Below are positions 12,256-25,400 of a stretch of DNA of 64,000 nt, piece after piece. This DNA is from Pycnopodia helianthoides (Eukaryota; Echinodermata; Asteroidea; Forcipulatida; Asteriidae): positions 7,262,948 to 7,326,947 of the forward strand of contig CM063243.1 of NCBI GenBank assembly GCA_032158295.1, in the 5' to 3' direction. The notes beneath the pieces were generated by a model. That model had not been told where the DNA came from and did not search any database. It saw nothing but the letters and a program-made list of their open reading frames with translations. Each line of letters opens with the position of its first letter. Position 1 is the stretch's first letter. The position numbers and the translations under genes are program-made.

Positions 12256-14024
12256 TAGTAATGAAGTGTATAGACCTTTCTTTTGTTGATCAACAAACTG
12301 CGCTGGTTGGCATGTAAGGTCGACTGTTAGCAAAACATTAAATCGTGTCATGATCGTGTTAACAGATGTTTTAACATTATTCAACATTTTTCTCAACGTT
12401 TTTATTCATTTTGAATTTAAAAACTAGAATCGATTTGAATTACTGAGCAGGTCGAGGCAGATGATTTTATTGTGCATCAATGTTGTATTTCTGTACTATG
12501 TCCCGTGGTATAAACGGTTGAATTTGAATATGCATTTATTGAAGGCTTCTGCGATTCTGACCAATCAGAGTGTTCCATTCACTTTTGGACTAATTCGCCA
12601 TAGGGTATGTACAAACCGATGAACAAGATTCCCAAGTCTGTGATCGTAGGCTAATGACGGAGGTTAATCTACAAGAGGGCGCTATTTCAGGCAATAATGT
12701 ATTGGCTATCGGGTAGACTATAAAGCCACGATCGCAGACTTGGAATTTTTTATAACCAAGTCTAGGGTCGCCAAAACACGCTCAGACATCGAGGGTCAGA
12801 CTTGGATCAAGTCCCTTTCTCGTGCACACATGTAACGTGCCAGCATGCAGCCACAGTACAGACATACTACCATAGAGTTATAGGAACTAGAGGGCGCCTG
12901 ACAATACTGCGTGCACAAACACGCCAGGACCGCAAAATTGAGTACGAAGTATACAATGTGCGTATGGTAAATGCACGCATCACATGCTCGGTGTTCTTGT
13001 TGTTGTTTTGCGTACAGTAAAGTAATTAATGGTAGTGGTACTTAAAACATGGCCGCACCACCCGTGCGACGAGTCACGTAACTTGGCTAGTGCGCCCTCT
13101 AGTTCTTCTATATATCTCCATGCATCCATTGATCTACCTTTGCAGCGAGGCACCCAACCACAGTGCACTGGCACATATCAAGAAAACATAACCACTTCAA
13201 AATGGTAATCCCAACCCCGTGATACTCCTTGATATCCTGCAGTGTACCAATACACACGTTTTAGGAGCGGTGTCAATCAACAGGGGTCGTCAATTTGGTC
13301 AGGAGGGGTGGTGGAAATTTTGTTTTCCCCAAAGCTCATGCACAAACTCCTATTCTGCGGCACGTGCGCCACATATCACTACCACAGCTTAGTGGTATAA
13401 GGCATGTTGTGTCTGACCGCTCTAGGTTCAATGGCATTTTGTGAATGAAGGTCTTGTGATCTTGTGCCGACAGCAGACTGGTTTAGCAGACATAAATTAT
13501 TGAGATACTTAACCTGCCTGCCACACCTCTGTGGCATGATTACGTAATACCGTTGGGACAAAACAGGTGCCTCGTTGCCTCGTTGTAGATCAATGCATAC
13601 TACCGACAAAATGTAGCTATGTGGTGACTGTTCCGCGCGTGGAACAGGTTGGGGGGGAATGCAGAGCGCAAAACAATAGTTTTCTGACGATGAGGCAAGG
13701 AAGGGCCTTGCCCTTTTGGGTATTTTCGGTATTGGGACTTGAGTCAAGTCTAGGGTCAAGCAAGTCTGAGGAGATTTTAATTTTTTTAGTAGTGTGTGAT
13801 AATCTCCTGCGGGGGGAGTTTTGCGTGGCTGATGCTGATCATTAACCAAGATCTCAGACTTGAAATCAAGTCCATGTACATATTAAAATAGAACGTCTGT
13901 ACCAAGACTAGTCTCTAATTCAGTTTTATAGACAGGGGACCATCCGCATAATAATGCGCATTCGAGGGACAGCATTCGGTTACGAGTGTGACGAGCGCGT
14001 CATTAGTTACCGTGCCAAGCACAG
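12256..14024. other. Mosaic of MITE pieces, no gene
   Basis: 12540-12770 is an inverted copy of 15590-15790 (shared GCGATTCTGACCAATCAGAG and ATAATGTATTGGCTATCGGG-type blocks). 12785-12870 is an inverted copy of 5630-5715. 12872-13120 has inverted ends around GAACTAGAGGGCGCC. 13730-13870 resembles the right end of the GACTTG MITE. A 156-codon minus-strand frame (13379-13849) crosses these repeats and is not a gene. Confidence 0.6.
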
Positions 14025-14647
14025 CCTACTAAAAACCGTCAACTCACCGTCAACACGCTCGGTAACGTCAACTCGCCGTCAACACCTCCAATATACATTT
14101 TAAATCAACAAAAGAGGCATAGAGCTGTAAAGTATGGGCTAAATGAGAATATACACTGGTTTTAGGTTAAATTTCTGTTACGAAAATTGGGTTTATTTCA
14201 CGCGAAAATTTTTTATCTCTGAGCAACTAGCCGTTGGCAGCCATCTTGCCTTCTCACGCAGCTTGGACCATACCATTACCCTAAAGGGGTAATAATATTA
14301 CACAATACACAATAGAGGGCGGTCGTTACGTGTGACTCTGGCAAACGGCGCAAGGCGCCCTCTGTTACGTGAATGGTACAGTCCAAGCTCCGTGAGAACG
14401 CAAGATGGCGGCCAACGATTACGCTGCTTAGAGATAATTTTTTTCGCGCGAAATAAACCTAATTTTCATACAAGAAATGTAACTTCAAACCAATGTATAT
14501 TCTCATTTAGCCCATACTTTACAACTCTATGCCACTTTTGTCGGTTTAAAATGTATATTGGAGGTGTTGACGGCGAGTTGACGGTACCGAGCGCGGCGAG
14601 TTGACGGTACCGGGCGTGTTGACGGTAAATTGACGGTATTTAGTAGG
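14025..14647. mobile_element. Palindromic element with ACCGTCAAC minisatellite ends
   Basis: The ends CCTACTAAAAACCGTCAA and TTGACGGTATTTAGTAGG are inverse. The arms extend about 280 bp (for example AATATACATTTTAAA versus its inverse near 14550, and GCAAGATGGCGGCC versus GGCAGCCATCTTGCC). Reiterated ACCGTCAAC units occur in both arms. Fold-back DNA element or MITE; no clear target duplication was found. Confidence 0.8.
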
Positions 14648-15415
14648 ACCGCTAGCTAGCTACCACCTCTGCTCTACTACACGCACTTTCCGTTGCGGTG
14701 TCACCTGCATACACTCCAGGCAGAGCAAGGACAGCCTCTCCTCTTCTCGAAGAACACATAAACAAGAATGCATATCGACCATCTATTTATTTTAATCGTC
14801 CATGCATTTTATGATTAAGCTGTTTCATTAAAGTTGGTAACTTATCGCTAGGTTGACTTGTTGGAAGGATGTTCACAATTTTTGTCACGGGACAAATCGT
14901 GTCAACAATTTTATTTTAAAAAGGTAGGCCTCACCATTTTATTATTATATTAATTTATAATTAATTAATATTAATAATTTATTATTTGGAGATAAGACCA
15001 GTATTTGGAGATAAGACTGGTCGTTTGACCAGTTACGGATCACTGACCAGGTGTAATAAATGACTACACACATTACCAATTAATGTTGATACAATCATAG
15101 AGCATTGACACAATTAATTTACAAGTGAAGAATAACATGCATCAAATAAACCAACAAACCCTAACCTGGGCTACAACAAACCCCAGATAAAATAAGGTGC
15201 CAAACATCATCGACAAATAAGTTAAATTTTTCTGGAGATGTCTGCAGCATACTTCTATAGAAACTATCTAGCCTTATGTTATAGTTTCTAGAAGTATCTG
15301 CAGCACTGCATGATTGATAGATAGTGTGTTATTAATTTGCCTTTCTTGGAGGGTTAATTGTGACTGTAATTGACAAACTTGGTTTTTACAGAGGGGTCTT
15401 TTTTTCGGTAACCGA

Positions 15416-16545
15416 TCACTTCGGCACCTTGCAAAACTCGGCACCCACAAACTCGGAACCTTGCAAACTGGGCACTTTGCAAACTCGGCACCTTGCAAAC
15501 TCGGCACCACAAACTTGGCACCATGTGACAAACTTGGCACCTTGCAAACTCGGCACCCACAAACTTAGACTTGGTCCCAAGTCTGCGATCGTGGCTTTTA
15601 GTCTACCCAATAGCCAATACATTATTGCCTGAAATAGCGCCCTCTTGTGGATTAACCTTCGCCATAAGCCTACGATCACAGACTTGGGAATCAGTTCATC
15701 GGTTTGTACACACCCTATGGCGAATTACATGTATTCCAAAAGTGGACGGAACACTCTGATTGGTCAGAATCGCAGAAGCCTTCAATAAAATGCATACAAA
15801 TTCAACCATTTATTTCACAGGATATAGGCCTAGTACAGAAATACAACATTGTAACTGAACTGCCTCTGCTCAGCGATTCAAATTGAGTTTAGAATAAAAA
15901 ACACACAAATTGATTCATTTTTGTTATAATTCATAATAAATAACAACGTTGGAGAAAAATCACTGGATGGTTTCATTCATACCATAGGTTAACAATTTTT
16001 CGTCTAGTAGGAATCAGGTATTATATTATGTTTATTTCTTCAACAGTTTAAGATCTTGTACTATTTTAGCTATAAATTATAAATACCATACGTACCAAGC
16101 ACTATAAAAAAATAAAACCATGTTGAGGCCAATGAGATTTTATAGAGAATGCTGATGTGATTGTAACCTACTTGCAATAGACGCGGCCAACATTGGTTTT
16201 GTGGCCTCCTGATTGGTCATCTCTCTGGTATCAGTGTTGTTTTGTAAGTGTAAGTTGTGAATAAATGAATATCCCGTACACACAAGAGGGTCAAGTCTGA
16301 GATTGCGAGTTAGGGCGTTTGATAGCTAATCTGTGGGGGCGTTTTGCGTGGCTGATTCAGAGAAATAACCCTGATCTCAGACTTGAAATTAAGTCTACCA
16401 CAAACTCGGCACATGCACGATATACAAATTCGGCACCCTGTCGAAAACGGCACCTAGCAAACTCGGCACCCACAAACTCGGCACATGCACAAATACAGTT
16501 TCCGCCGATTTACCACTGCATGGTACATGTAAACAAGGTGCCGAT
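15416..16545. repeat. CAAACTCGGCACC minisatellite, interrupted
   Basis: The 13-15-bp unit CAAACTCGGCACC (with variants CTTG/CACA between units) is repeated at 15416-15566 and resumes at 16398-16545. The interruption is a MITE (15568-16395). Apparent proteins rich in NSAP or CKVPSL in several frames come from this repeat. Confidence 0.85.
15568..16395. mobile_element. GACTTG-ended MITE inserted in the minisatellite
   Basis: The left end GACTTGGTCCCAAGTC and right end GACTTGAAATTAAGTC are inverted, with TA at 15566-15567 and 16396-16397. Both flanks are minisatellite (CACAAAC), so the insertion point is explicit. A short relative with the same ends is at 53565-53732, and related fragments are at 12540-12800 and 13730-13870. 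Confidence 0.85.
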
Positions 16546-17059
16546 GTAATTTCTATCTCCAGGATGTGAAATATAATTCAGTCCCACATGCCCATGCTTG
16601 ATCCTGTAACGTTTCCAGCATAATTTTGGAAGCTGGGAATGGGAATGCGATCCACAAATTATAGTTACCTTTTGACTTCTGCAGTCTTTGACGCCTATGT
16701 ATTTATCCAGAAAGAAACGTCAGGCCACTTACTATATTCTTGGCATTTTGACCATAGGTTCTTTTGGGTTGGTAAGCAATTAATGAAATTGACACAATGA
16801 GAAATAGATTTTTTTATACATGCAAGATGTTCATTTTCATATACACAAATATATATTAGATTAAAACGTAAACAAAAAGGTAGTACGAAGATAAAGTTGT
16901 AGTTATTTTAAAACATAAATAAATATTAAATTTATTTATTTCATTTATTTGCGTCTTCTTTAATGAGGGTAAACTCCGATCAGTGCCCAGCACTGCTTTC
17001 CATGGAGGCCCTCAGTACAAATACTGTATTATTAAAACATATTACACCATTAAAATTAT
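16546..17059. other. AT-rich spacer
   Basis: Nothing recognisable beyond AT-rich sequence with short TTTATT iterations near 16920-16950. Confidence 0.5.
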
Positions 17060-17063
17060 TTAA

Positions 17064-17442
17064 AGACACTGGACACTATTGGTAATTGTCAAAGACCAGT
17101 CTTCTCACTTGGTGTATCTCAACATATGGATAAAATAACAAACCTGTAAAAACTTGAGCTCAAATTGGTCGTCGAAGTTGCGAGATAACTATGAAAGAAA
17201 AAACACCCTTGTCACACGAAGTTGTGTGCTTTCAGATGGTTGATTTCGAGACCTCAAAATCTAATTCTGAGGTCTCGAAATCAAGTTTGTGGAAAATTAC
17301 TTCTTTCTCGAAAACTATGTCACTTCAGAGGGAGCCGTTTCTCACAATGTTTTATACTGTCAACCTCTCCCCATTACTCGTTACCAAGTAAGGTTTTATG
17401 CTAATAATTATTTTGAGTAATTACCAATAGTGTCCAGTGCCT
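17064..17442. mobile_element. TTAA-flanked MITE with AGACACTGGACAC ends
   Basis: Inverted ends AGACACTGGACACTATTGG and CCAATAGTGTCCAGTGCCT with TTAA at 17060-17063 and 17443-17446. An internal hairpin (GATTTCGAGACCTCA / TGAGGTCTCGAAATC) lies near 17240-17285. Further copies are at 57350-57711 and, truncated, 60404-60490. The TTAA target suggests a piggyBac/Kolobok-type partner. Confidence 0.9.
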
Positions 17443-17589
17443 TTAAAAGAAAGACAACATAGTCTCCAGCTTAAAAAAGCACATTTTTACAAAGAATTGG
17501 AGATTAAAAGACACATACAAAATAGAAATCTAAAGAAAGCAGGATATGTTGAACAAAAGACTAAAAATGCAAACTACTAATTTGAACTT

Positions 17590-19348
17590 GAAATGTGCTC
17601 CTTGACACGCTTTTTAGGTGTTCGGGCACTCCGCCCGGAACACCTCTTGTTTTTGTTCCGGCTTTTAGGTGTTCGGGCACTCCGCCCGGAACACCTCTTG
17701 TTTTTGTTCCGTTTAAAAAAAAAAAATTTTTTTGGAATACTTTTTCTTTTTCTTCTTGTCCCTCGCGATTGTCCCCTAAAAAAAGCACACTTCCAAAGCT
17801 CACACAACCTTCAAATTTTAAACATAGTTAAATAATCATTAGTCGATAAAACCGCTTAAGTTACGTCATGATGACGTCACCAGTTGTCGAGTTACAAGCC
17901 ATTTAAGTAAAAAAAGTGACCTCATGCAAATACACATGTATGTTTCTGAATGATATATCTACAGTATTCATATTTGGGCATATGATAGATCAAGACACGG
18001 GCAACATTTCAAAAGTTAAAGCCAAATTCACATGACCTTTACTTCTGGTCGTACCGGAAGGTCAAAGTTTGCCTCTGTGTAGATCTTTAAAAAAACACTT
18101 TCTCGGTAAAAACATTAATTCTGTATATCAGATCAACTTCAAATTAACACCATGTTAGGACCTGGATAAAACCTCCATCAGGTGGTTGTGACGTCATGAT
18201 GACGTCATCAGGTGTCAAAATACAGTAAATCAAAGTTTAATAATTCATAAATTCATAACTCAAGAAGTGCATTAGCTATTATAGTCTAGTCAATCTAAGC
18301 AAAAAAATGGCTTGACCTAGACAAAATTGCAACAGAAATGATTTTTTTTTGCAACAGTCTCTTAAAACCCTCCAAAACAACATACCAAAAAAGTAGAAAA
18401 AAGTAAGCAGGGGAAATATGCATAATTTGCATAAATTAAAAAATGCCGTTTTCGCCTCTGTTTATGTATACATACATGTACGCCCTAATAGTAGTAAAAT
18501 TGATATAATTTTCACCTCAAATTTGCATGCAAATGTCTCTTGAAATCCTCCAAAAAAGTAGAAAAAATAAATCACGGAAAATATGCATAATATGCATATA
18601 TTAAAAATTGCTGTTTTCGCCTCTATTTTCACTTATGTATGTGTGCACACGCCCTGATAGTTGCTGAAAAGTTAACTAGTATTTAAGATATGAATTTTTG
18701 AAATTTTCAACTTCCGGTTTGAACTGGAAGTCAAAGTCACATGTGGTCAAGTTTTATGTAGCGTTTGTGACATCTTCAGCGTCCTGTCCGATGATGTGTA
18801 GATTGTAAAAATCCAACATGTGGTTCACAAGTTATTATTTTTACAAATATTAAACTTTGATTTATTGTAATTCAAAACCTGATGACCTTATCACGACATC
18901 ATCAAGTTTGTGTCGTCTTGATATTGAGGTTCAATTGTCCTATGAGTTTCAATGTTTAATTAAATTTGAATCTTGAGTTATGCCCCAAAATTGAAATATT
19001 TCACGAAAAAAAACAAAGGCAAACTTTGACCTTCCGGTGCGACCGGATGTAAAGGTCATACGATTTTGACGTTAACTTTTCAAATGTTGTCCCAGTCTTG
19101 AACTATCAGATGCCTGAATATGAACATCAAGGCTTTGAAATTGCCGAAGTTACATCAAAAAGCAAATGGTCCTTTTAAAACTTTAAAAACCTTGTAATTC
19201 GACACCTGATGACGTCATTGTGACGTCTTTGCAAAATGCTTGTTCTACTAATGAATATCTAACTATGTTTCAAGTTTCAAGTTTATGTGAGTTTGGGAAG
19301 TGTGTCTTTACTTGCGGACAATCGACGCTGAGAAGAAGAAGAATAGGT
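17590..19348. repeat. Hairpin-ended non-coding repeat, copy 1
   Basis: The two ends are mutual inverted repeats: the left end contains GGACAATCGCGAGGGACAAG (read on the minus strand) and the right end GGACAATCGACGCTGAG, each beside a GAAGAAGAA purine tract and a TGTGTGAGCTTTGGAAGTG-type block. The left end adds two 51-bp tandem hairpins at 17617-17644 and 17668-17695 (GGTGTTC...GGAACACC). The interior repeats TGATGACGTCA palindromes and TTCCGGT...AAGGTCA words. No protein is encoded. No target duplication was found; class unknown. Confidence 0.6.
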
Positions 19349-19354
19349 GTAAAC

Positions 19355-22300
19355 TAGAACTTAGTGTTTGTACGTAAACAAACACGAGGTGTTCGGTTAT
19401 TATAATGTGGTCAGTGTTGTGTCAACGCGTGAGCTATTGCATTTAGTTGAATTTTGTGCTATTACTGTTTTGTGGGGTGCCTAACAAGCTACACAATTTA
19501 GCAAAAGTCTTTAAAAAAAAAAAACACGATTAAAAGCCTGACGTTAATTGATTGTTAGCAAGGTTTGCATGGACGGCTGTTTTAAAGACTGACAAAGCTA
19601 TTGCCAAAATCAGGTTAAGAGAACCTTGAACAGAGACTAGAGTTTCGTATAGTTCGAACTTCCTGTTTGGACCGGAATGAAAGGTCGAAGTGGGGTCATG
19701 CTTCGGAAATAAAATGTCAAACGTTTATTAAGCTAACAACCAGTACAAAGATTAAAGGAACATTACAGCGTTGTTTTTTCTAACAAACAGTTGCTGGCAG
19801 TGTAAGCACTTTATGTAACCCACCACAAACATAAACTGACAAACCTGTGGAAGTTTGAGATAGATCGGCTTTCTGGGTCACGAGAAAATAGTGAAAAAAC
19901 GATTACACATTTGCATGAAATCATATAGATTCAACAAATGAATAAAACGCTCACTGAGTGATAAACTCCAATCGGAAAATTAGTTTATTTGTTTCTCATC
20001 AAATATGGCATTTCAGACAGAAATATTTCAAGGGATGTTTTCTACTATCATCATCATTAGACTGTGTAAGTTTTATGTAAATCTGTGATCAAAAAGTATA
20101 TTTTACAAGTTTTTTTCTTACCAATTCTGTAATGTTCCTTTAAGACTTCATGACATGTGGTTCAGGAAATATGATTTTTAATATTTGAACTTCCTGTTTG
20201 GACCAGAAGGAAATGTCAAAGTGGGGTCATGCATATGAAGAAAATGTCACATGTATTGTAAGCTACAAGACAGCACAAACATTACGACTTTATGACATGG
20301 AGCTTAGCAGATATGATTACTTAAATTTTTTGAGCTTCCTGTTTGGACCGAAAGTAAAGGTCAAAGTCGGGTCTTCCGTATGAACAAAATGTCACAAGTG
20401 CTGTAAGTACAAGACAAAACAAACAATATAACTTTATGACGTGCGGTTCAGGAGATATGATTTTTTAAGTACCAAGCTTTGAATTACTGTAACTTGACAC
20501 CCGATGACGTCATGATGAAAAAAATGTGTTTTTCTAACTAACAAATTTTATATTGTCTAGTTCAGGAGTTGGATTTATTCAATATAAAACTTCAACTGCC
20601 GGTTTGAACCTGAAGTAATAGTGCAAGATTTCATGTTTATTTCCATTACGAGAGTTACGATTTTATGAAACAATATTTGTCACAAGAGGGCAGTGTGTAA
20701 ATTGACGACGTCATCAAATATATATTTGAAAGGGCAGAGGTTCAATATTGTCATTTAATACATAGCATAAATTTTGTGGGTTCCCTTTCATCTTGGATGC
20801 AGATCTCGATAAGAGGCTTTGAAATACACAGATAACTATATCAAGTATGCCATTCACTATTAAAGCTAATTTATTGTTTAATGAAAACTTATTCTTTATT
20901 GATTCATCATAAATCACAAGTTCACACAAGCTATGTTGTTCAAGTTGACATTATTAAGCTATAATTATTAGAAATGTTCAAAGGATTTCAAATGAATTTG
21001 GATTCTCATTACGTATTGATGGATGAACAATGATTGTTCATTACACTTGATGATGATAACCTTCAAATAAGTCAAGCATTGTGTAAGCTTTCAGTTGCAA
21101 TTTATAAATGGCTTGCTTGATTTTTAAATATTGGTTTCTGTACAAAACGTTTTGTTTATTTAGACTTGAGAAAAATTAAACCTTAGAAGACACTTGTTTA
21201 GAACAGTTATGCAATACAAAGGCACATCATGAAGATGCGAGTCTAAGCCTCAATTGTGAAGTTAGACTATTAAAAAATTGAGTCAAATACTATTTCTACC
21301 TCCATGGTGCATCATACAGTGATTCGGCAGGGAAATAAGGAATGAAACATAACAGCAAGTGTCACAATTTTCACTGTAGACCATTCCGGTACTGGATGTG
21401 CTGTATTCTGATGAAGAAAAAACAATGAACAGAGTATGACTTCATGAATAATCTTCAGAAATTCGTTCATAACCTACCAAGTCTCAAAAAAAAAATTCAT
21501 ATAACACAATAAAAATCATAGCACAATATTTTAAATGCATGAACAAATTTACAATAACTTATGTTTAGAATGTTTCAAAAATATGTAAACTTCTTTGAAT
21601 AAAAAGTCTCACAGCATTAGTTACGCAAAGTCATGTTATCCATACCAACAAAAAATGCAATGAATTACAAGGAAAATGGGCTCAACCAGAATTATTATTT
21701 CAATTCCTTTGGACATGTCTTACCTTGCATAATTTGTGTCATTTTGAACCTTCAATAAACTACTGTAAATTTATCTCTCAAGAAAAGACCATCCATAATC
21801 ATTGTTTTGGCCAGGTATAACCATAGTTGACAGCTGACAGGAGCAGTGAAGACTAAAGATGGCTCATGTTGACAGCTGCAACTCCTTTCTGTGTACCAAT
21901 AAACAGAGTTTAAGTGTTTGTACGAACAAACACCGAGGTGTTCGGCTATTAATGGGTTGTGTCAACGCCTGAGCTATTGCATTTAGTTGAATTTGGTGCC
22001 AATACTGTTTTGTGGCGTACCTAACAAGCTACACACTTTAGCAAAAGTAAAAAAAAGCTCACGAACAAAAGCCTGGCATTTGATTGTAAGCGAGGTTTGC
22101 ATGGACGGCGGTTTTAGAGACTAACAAACTATTGCCAAAATCAGGATGCATGAACCTTGAACAGAGACTAGAGTACAAGCATGTACAAGCACGTCGTCAA
22201 TAGAACGAAAAGCCGCTCACAATGCAACTGTTATAGATCACGCATTGTGTGTGTGTTTTCAGTGCAGTTATTTTCCCGCGGTTTAACAGCGGGTCAATGC

Positions 22301-22816
22301 ATACCCGATTTCAACCGATTTCAAGGCAAACTTCGACCCAGGGTAACGACCCGGAAGTAAAGGTCATACGATTTTGGTGTTAACTTTTCAAATGTTGCCC
22401 ATGTCTTGGTCTATCATATGACCAAATATAACTACTGTAGCTATAATATTCAGAGACATACAGGCATTGGCGCGATGTCACTTTTTGGACGTAAATTGCT
22501 TGTAATTTGACACCCGATGACGTCATCATGACGCCACAACTTCTGTATCATCTGCTAGTTGCAATCTACCTACATGTAAAGTTTCAAGTTGATATAGGCC
22601 TCGCAACTATGCGTTTTTTGTGGACAAAGCCCACCGAGAAGAAGAAAAACTAAAAAAAAAACCTAAAAAAAAACCGAACAAAAACAATAAGTTATTCGCG
22701 CTGTTGCACGAACACCTTAAAAAAAAAAAAAAAAAAACCCGAACAAAAACAATGAGTTGTTCGCGCTGTTGCACGAACACCTCAACAAGAGGTCTTCGGA
22801 CTTTTGTCCGAACACC
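19355..22816. repeat. Hairpin-ended non-coding repeats, copies 2 and 3
   Basis: Starts at 19364-19396 and 21914-21945 carry the same terminus: a GTGTTTGT...ACAAACAC hairpin followed by GAGGTGTTCGG. The interior holds a ~180-bp degenerate tandem unit with TCAGGAGATATGATTTTT, CTTCCTGTTTGGACC and GGTCAAAGTGGGGTCAT. The right end (22620-22816) has GAAGAAGAA, poly(A), two tandem units with TTCGCGCTGTTGCACGAACA, and a terminal hairpin at 22791-22816. A TTAA MITE (19756-20139) sits inside. 20640-21900 is AT-rich sequence without recognisable features. Confidence 0.6.
19756..20139. mobile_element. TTAA-flanked MITE, copy 2
   Basis: Same family as 11072-11471, with ends AGGAACATTACAG... and ...CTGTAATGTTCCT, and TTAA at 19752-19755 and 20140-20143. 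It lies inside the hairpin-ended repeat, so it is younger than that repeat copy. Confidence 0.9.
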
Positions 22817-22943
22817 TTATAACAAATTCCTGGTTACGGGCCTAGCTGATACCAACTTATCACTATCGGCTCGAAAACAATTAAACTCACTATTCATAAA
22901 ATGTAACCATTTGTCTTGTTTCTTGATAAACATTTTGTTTCAG

Positions 22944-23156
22944 ATATCAATTAATGAGAAGACCAACATGCAACAGCAGGCAGTGTCTCCAACCAGGCCA
23001 GTTCTTCCACCCATTTTATCAAATTGGAACAAGGACCACACATTCGTAAAAGATCTGGTGGAAAGTGCTTTTTTTGAAGTGAAAAAGCTTGATTCTCCAC
23101 CAGAAGGCCCTCATCATAAGCAGAGATTCTCTGTGTTTAAAGATGTATTTGGTCAG
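22944..23156 (+). CDS. Host gene exon a: start of a TSNAXIP1-N-like domain
   Basis: This is a 213-bp exon of exactly 71 codons. It is preceded by the pyrimidine-rich acceptor ttttgtttcag and followed by the donor cag|gtaggt. The first Met, at 22968, has A at -3 and could be the start if the upstream exon is untranslated; otherwise the frame enters from upstream. The peptide has a Pro-rich lead (PTRPVLPPIL) and then a helical segment with FVKDLVESAFFEVKKLD and RFSVFKDVFGQ. That pattern, followed by the YRPLL..IK segment of the next exon, resembles the N-terminal domain of translin-associated factor X-interacting protein 1 (TSNAXIP1), a protein linked to testis and ciliated cells. The family call is from memory of the domain pattern. 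The exon itself is well supported because the next two exons fit in phase. No transposon protein similarity was seen. Confidence 0.8.
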
Positions 23157-23809
23157 GTAGGTATTTTCATTGTTACATAATTTACTTTCCCTTTCAAAGA
23201 AGACAGTTGATTTTAAGGAGCCATTCAGAGTAATAAAATATATGTTTACAAATCTATATTTAAACAAAATTGTTTGCCAACCCTCCCCAAATTTAGGTTT
23301 TTAAATATTGACTGACAATTCAATGTTCTGTAACTCTATACACAAAAGACCAAAGTAATTTGGCATACAAAGAATGAATCAGATATTTTAGATGAGTGCT
23401 TTCGCAGCTCAGGAGTTTCCAATGGTGGAAGAGAAGAGGAAGTCGCCAGACATACAAAACACTTAAATACTTTTTCTTTTATTTTAAATTTAAAACTAAA
23501 TTTTGACTTTCAAGGATTTCTTCTGAAGCAGCCACCCACCCACAATTTTGAAGAAACTGATTATTCTTGATGGCCTTTACTATTTGAAACTGAATTCTAC
23601 CTCATACATTATTACAATGTAGTGTTTTTGAATTATAATTTTGCAATGCACTTGTAAGAGGAAATGCTAGCCCCAGTATAACATTGCAAAGAAAATAGTG
23701 TAATTTAACAGGACCTAATAAACATTTCAATTTTCCTAATTTGGCCCAAACAAATGGACAAGTTAAATTGTCTTTACAGAGCCATATGAAACAGTTGTTC
23801 CTGAAATTT
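23157..23809 (+). other. Start of host intron 1
   Basis: AT-rich intronic sequence beginning at the donor GTAGGT. No exon or repeat end is recognised in this stretch. Confidence 0.6.
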
Positions 23810-25400
23810 AAAAAGCTTGGTTAATTTTGCATGCATGCATGTAATAAATCACCTGATCTTTGGAGTTAGTTTCACTTCCAGCTGTATAGAAGTTACTAAC
23901 TGCACCATTACTGGCAGATAACAATCCTAAGGGTGGTCGAGTCTTACGAACAGGTGGTTCACTCTGGGCACACCATTTGCATATTGTGCACCATTCTTTC
24001 ACAGTCATCTCCATGTTGTACAAGAAGAGAAGAATCTTGGCCAGAGAACGTGCATATCATGTCCAGCATCATCTTGATAACGGGTAAGCACTTCCTTCAG
24101 AAGAGTCGAGGGAAGTACCAATTGAAAGTGTATCTGATGATCAAAAGGAGATGTCACCTTCCTGTGAAGAACCCATCGCATCTCATGGCAGTTCAAGTTG
24201 GCGTCAGTGGATGATGATCTGTGACAACTGTACATTGGTGACCATGGAGAAAGTCTTTAAACACCTCTGTAACAGCCCATTTGAATGCCAGCAGTTCATG
24301 TTTGAATGCACTTTAGTGGCCATTTCTCTCTGTCTGTCGCAATGATCGGGAGGCATACGCAACTACTCGGTGTTTCCCTTTATCATCTAGCTGGAACAAA
24401 ACAGCCCCAAGGCCAGTGCCACATGCGTCAATCTCAACATGGAAGGACTAACTGAAGTTTGCATATATGACAAGACTGGTGCTCTTGTGAGACGATCAAT
24501 TAGTGTGTTGAATGCAGCCTTCCTTGCATTATCAAGGCAAACCTGGACATTCTGAGGTCGTTTCTGCTTCTTCTTGGTTACTGTGTCACATTGTATAGGT
24601 ATCGAAAGAAACCGGTAAAAACCCCAGAAAGGCACAAACATCTTTCACTGTAATTGGTTCTGGCAAGTTCCGGACCGCTGTTACTTTTTCTGGGTCAACT
24701 GCAACACCATTACTGGACACAAGATGCTTCACCTCCCGCTTCAGTAAGTGGCACTTACATGTAGCTGGTTTCAGCTTGAGCCCATGCTGACCAAGTCTGG
24801 AAAACACTGAACCAAAAGGGAGTCAAAATCGGTTGAATACACTATGATGCCATTTAAATAAATGAGAACAATGTCAAAGCATTGGTCACCAAGACACTGC
24901 TGCATCAGGTGTTGAAACGTCGCTTGGGCATTGGATAGGCCAAATGGTAGTCTTGTAAACTCGTAGAGACCAGTAAAGGCACGACAAAGGCTGTCTTCTC
25001 TACATCCTCCTGGTGCATGGCAACCTGGTAATAACTACTAGTAAGATCCAGCACGGTGAAAAACTGGGCTCCCCCAAGTGCTTGGAGAGATTCCTTGATA
25101 CTTGGGAGTGGAAAAGAGTCACGATGTGTAACCCTATTAAGTTGGCGGAAATCCACACATAGACGATAATGTTGTTTTTCTTCTGTACCACCACCACCGG
25201 GGATGCCCATTGACTCTTACTTTCTCTAACAATCCCCTCTTCAAGAAGAGCCTTTGTGTGCTCTCAAACAGCTTGATATTGAGCAGGTGGGAGTGGGCAA
25301 TGACTCTGTAGGATTGGATGAGTAAACCCTGTGTTTATGCGATGTGTTATGGTATCTGTGAAACTAAAATCATGGTCATGGCTGTGTAGTGATTGGACTT
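23810..25400 (-). mobile_element. Decayed Ty3/gypsy pol fragment
   Basis: Read on the minus strand, pieces in several frames follow normal pol order: a pre-RT segment with HPILQSHCPLPPAQYQAV (~25290); RT with YRLCVDFRQLN and FFTVLDLTSSYYQVAM (25150-25020); the active-site region, where the usual YLDD reads YLNG (~24855); RT thumb (24807-24590); RNase H with VAYASRSLRQTE and VVTDHHPL (24370-24190); and an integrase zinc-finger region with CTICKWCAQ (~23970). Frameshifts, stops and the lost catalytic Asp residues show it is dead. No LTRs were identified. Confidence 0.85.

Noticed and set aside
13379..13849. 156-codon minus-strand open frame
   Set aside because: It crosses several MITE fragments, has low-complexity composition and shows no family motif or splice context.
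15416..15566. Possible CRISPR-like array
   Set aside because: Units are contiguous with no unique spacers, and the context is eukaryotic.
15274..15679. Several overlapping frames rich in VPSL, NSAP or CKLG repeats
   Set aside because: Products of the CAAACTCGGCACC minisatellite read in different frames.
22620..22943. Extension of the exon a frame upstream to an ATG at 22620
   Set aside because: This part is poly(A)-rich terminal sequence of a non-coding repeat; a good acceptor at 22931-22943 marks the true exon start.
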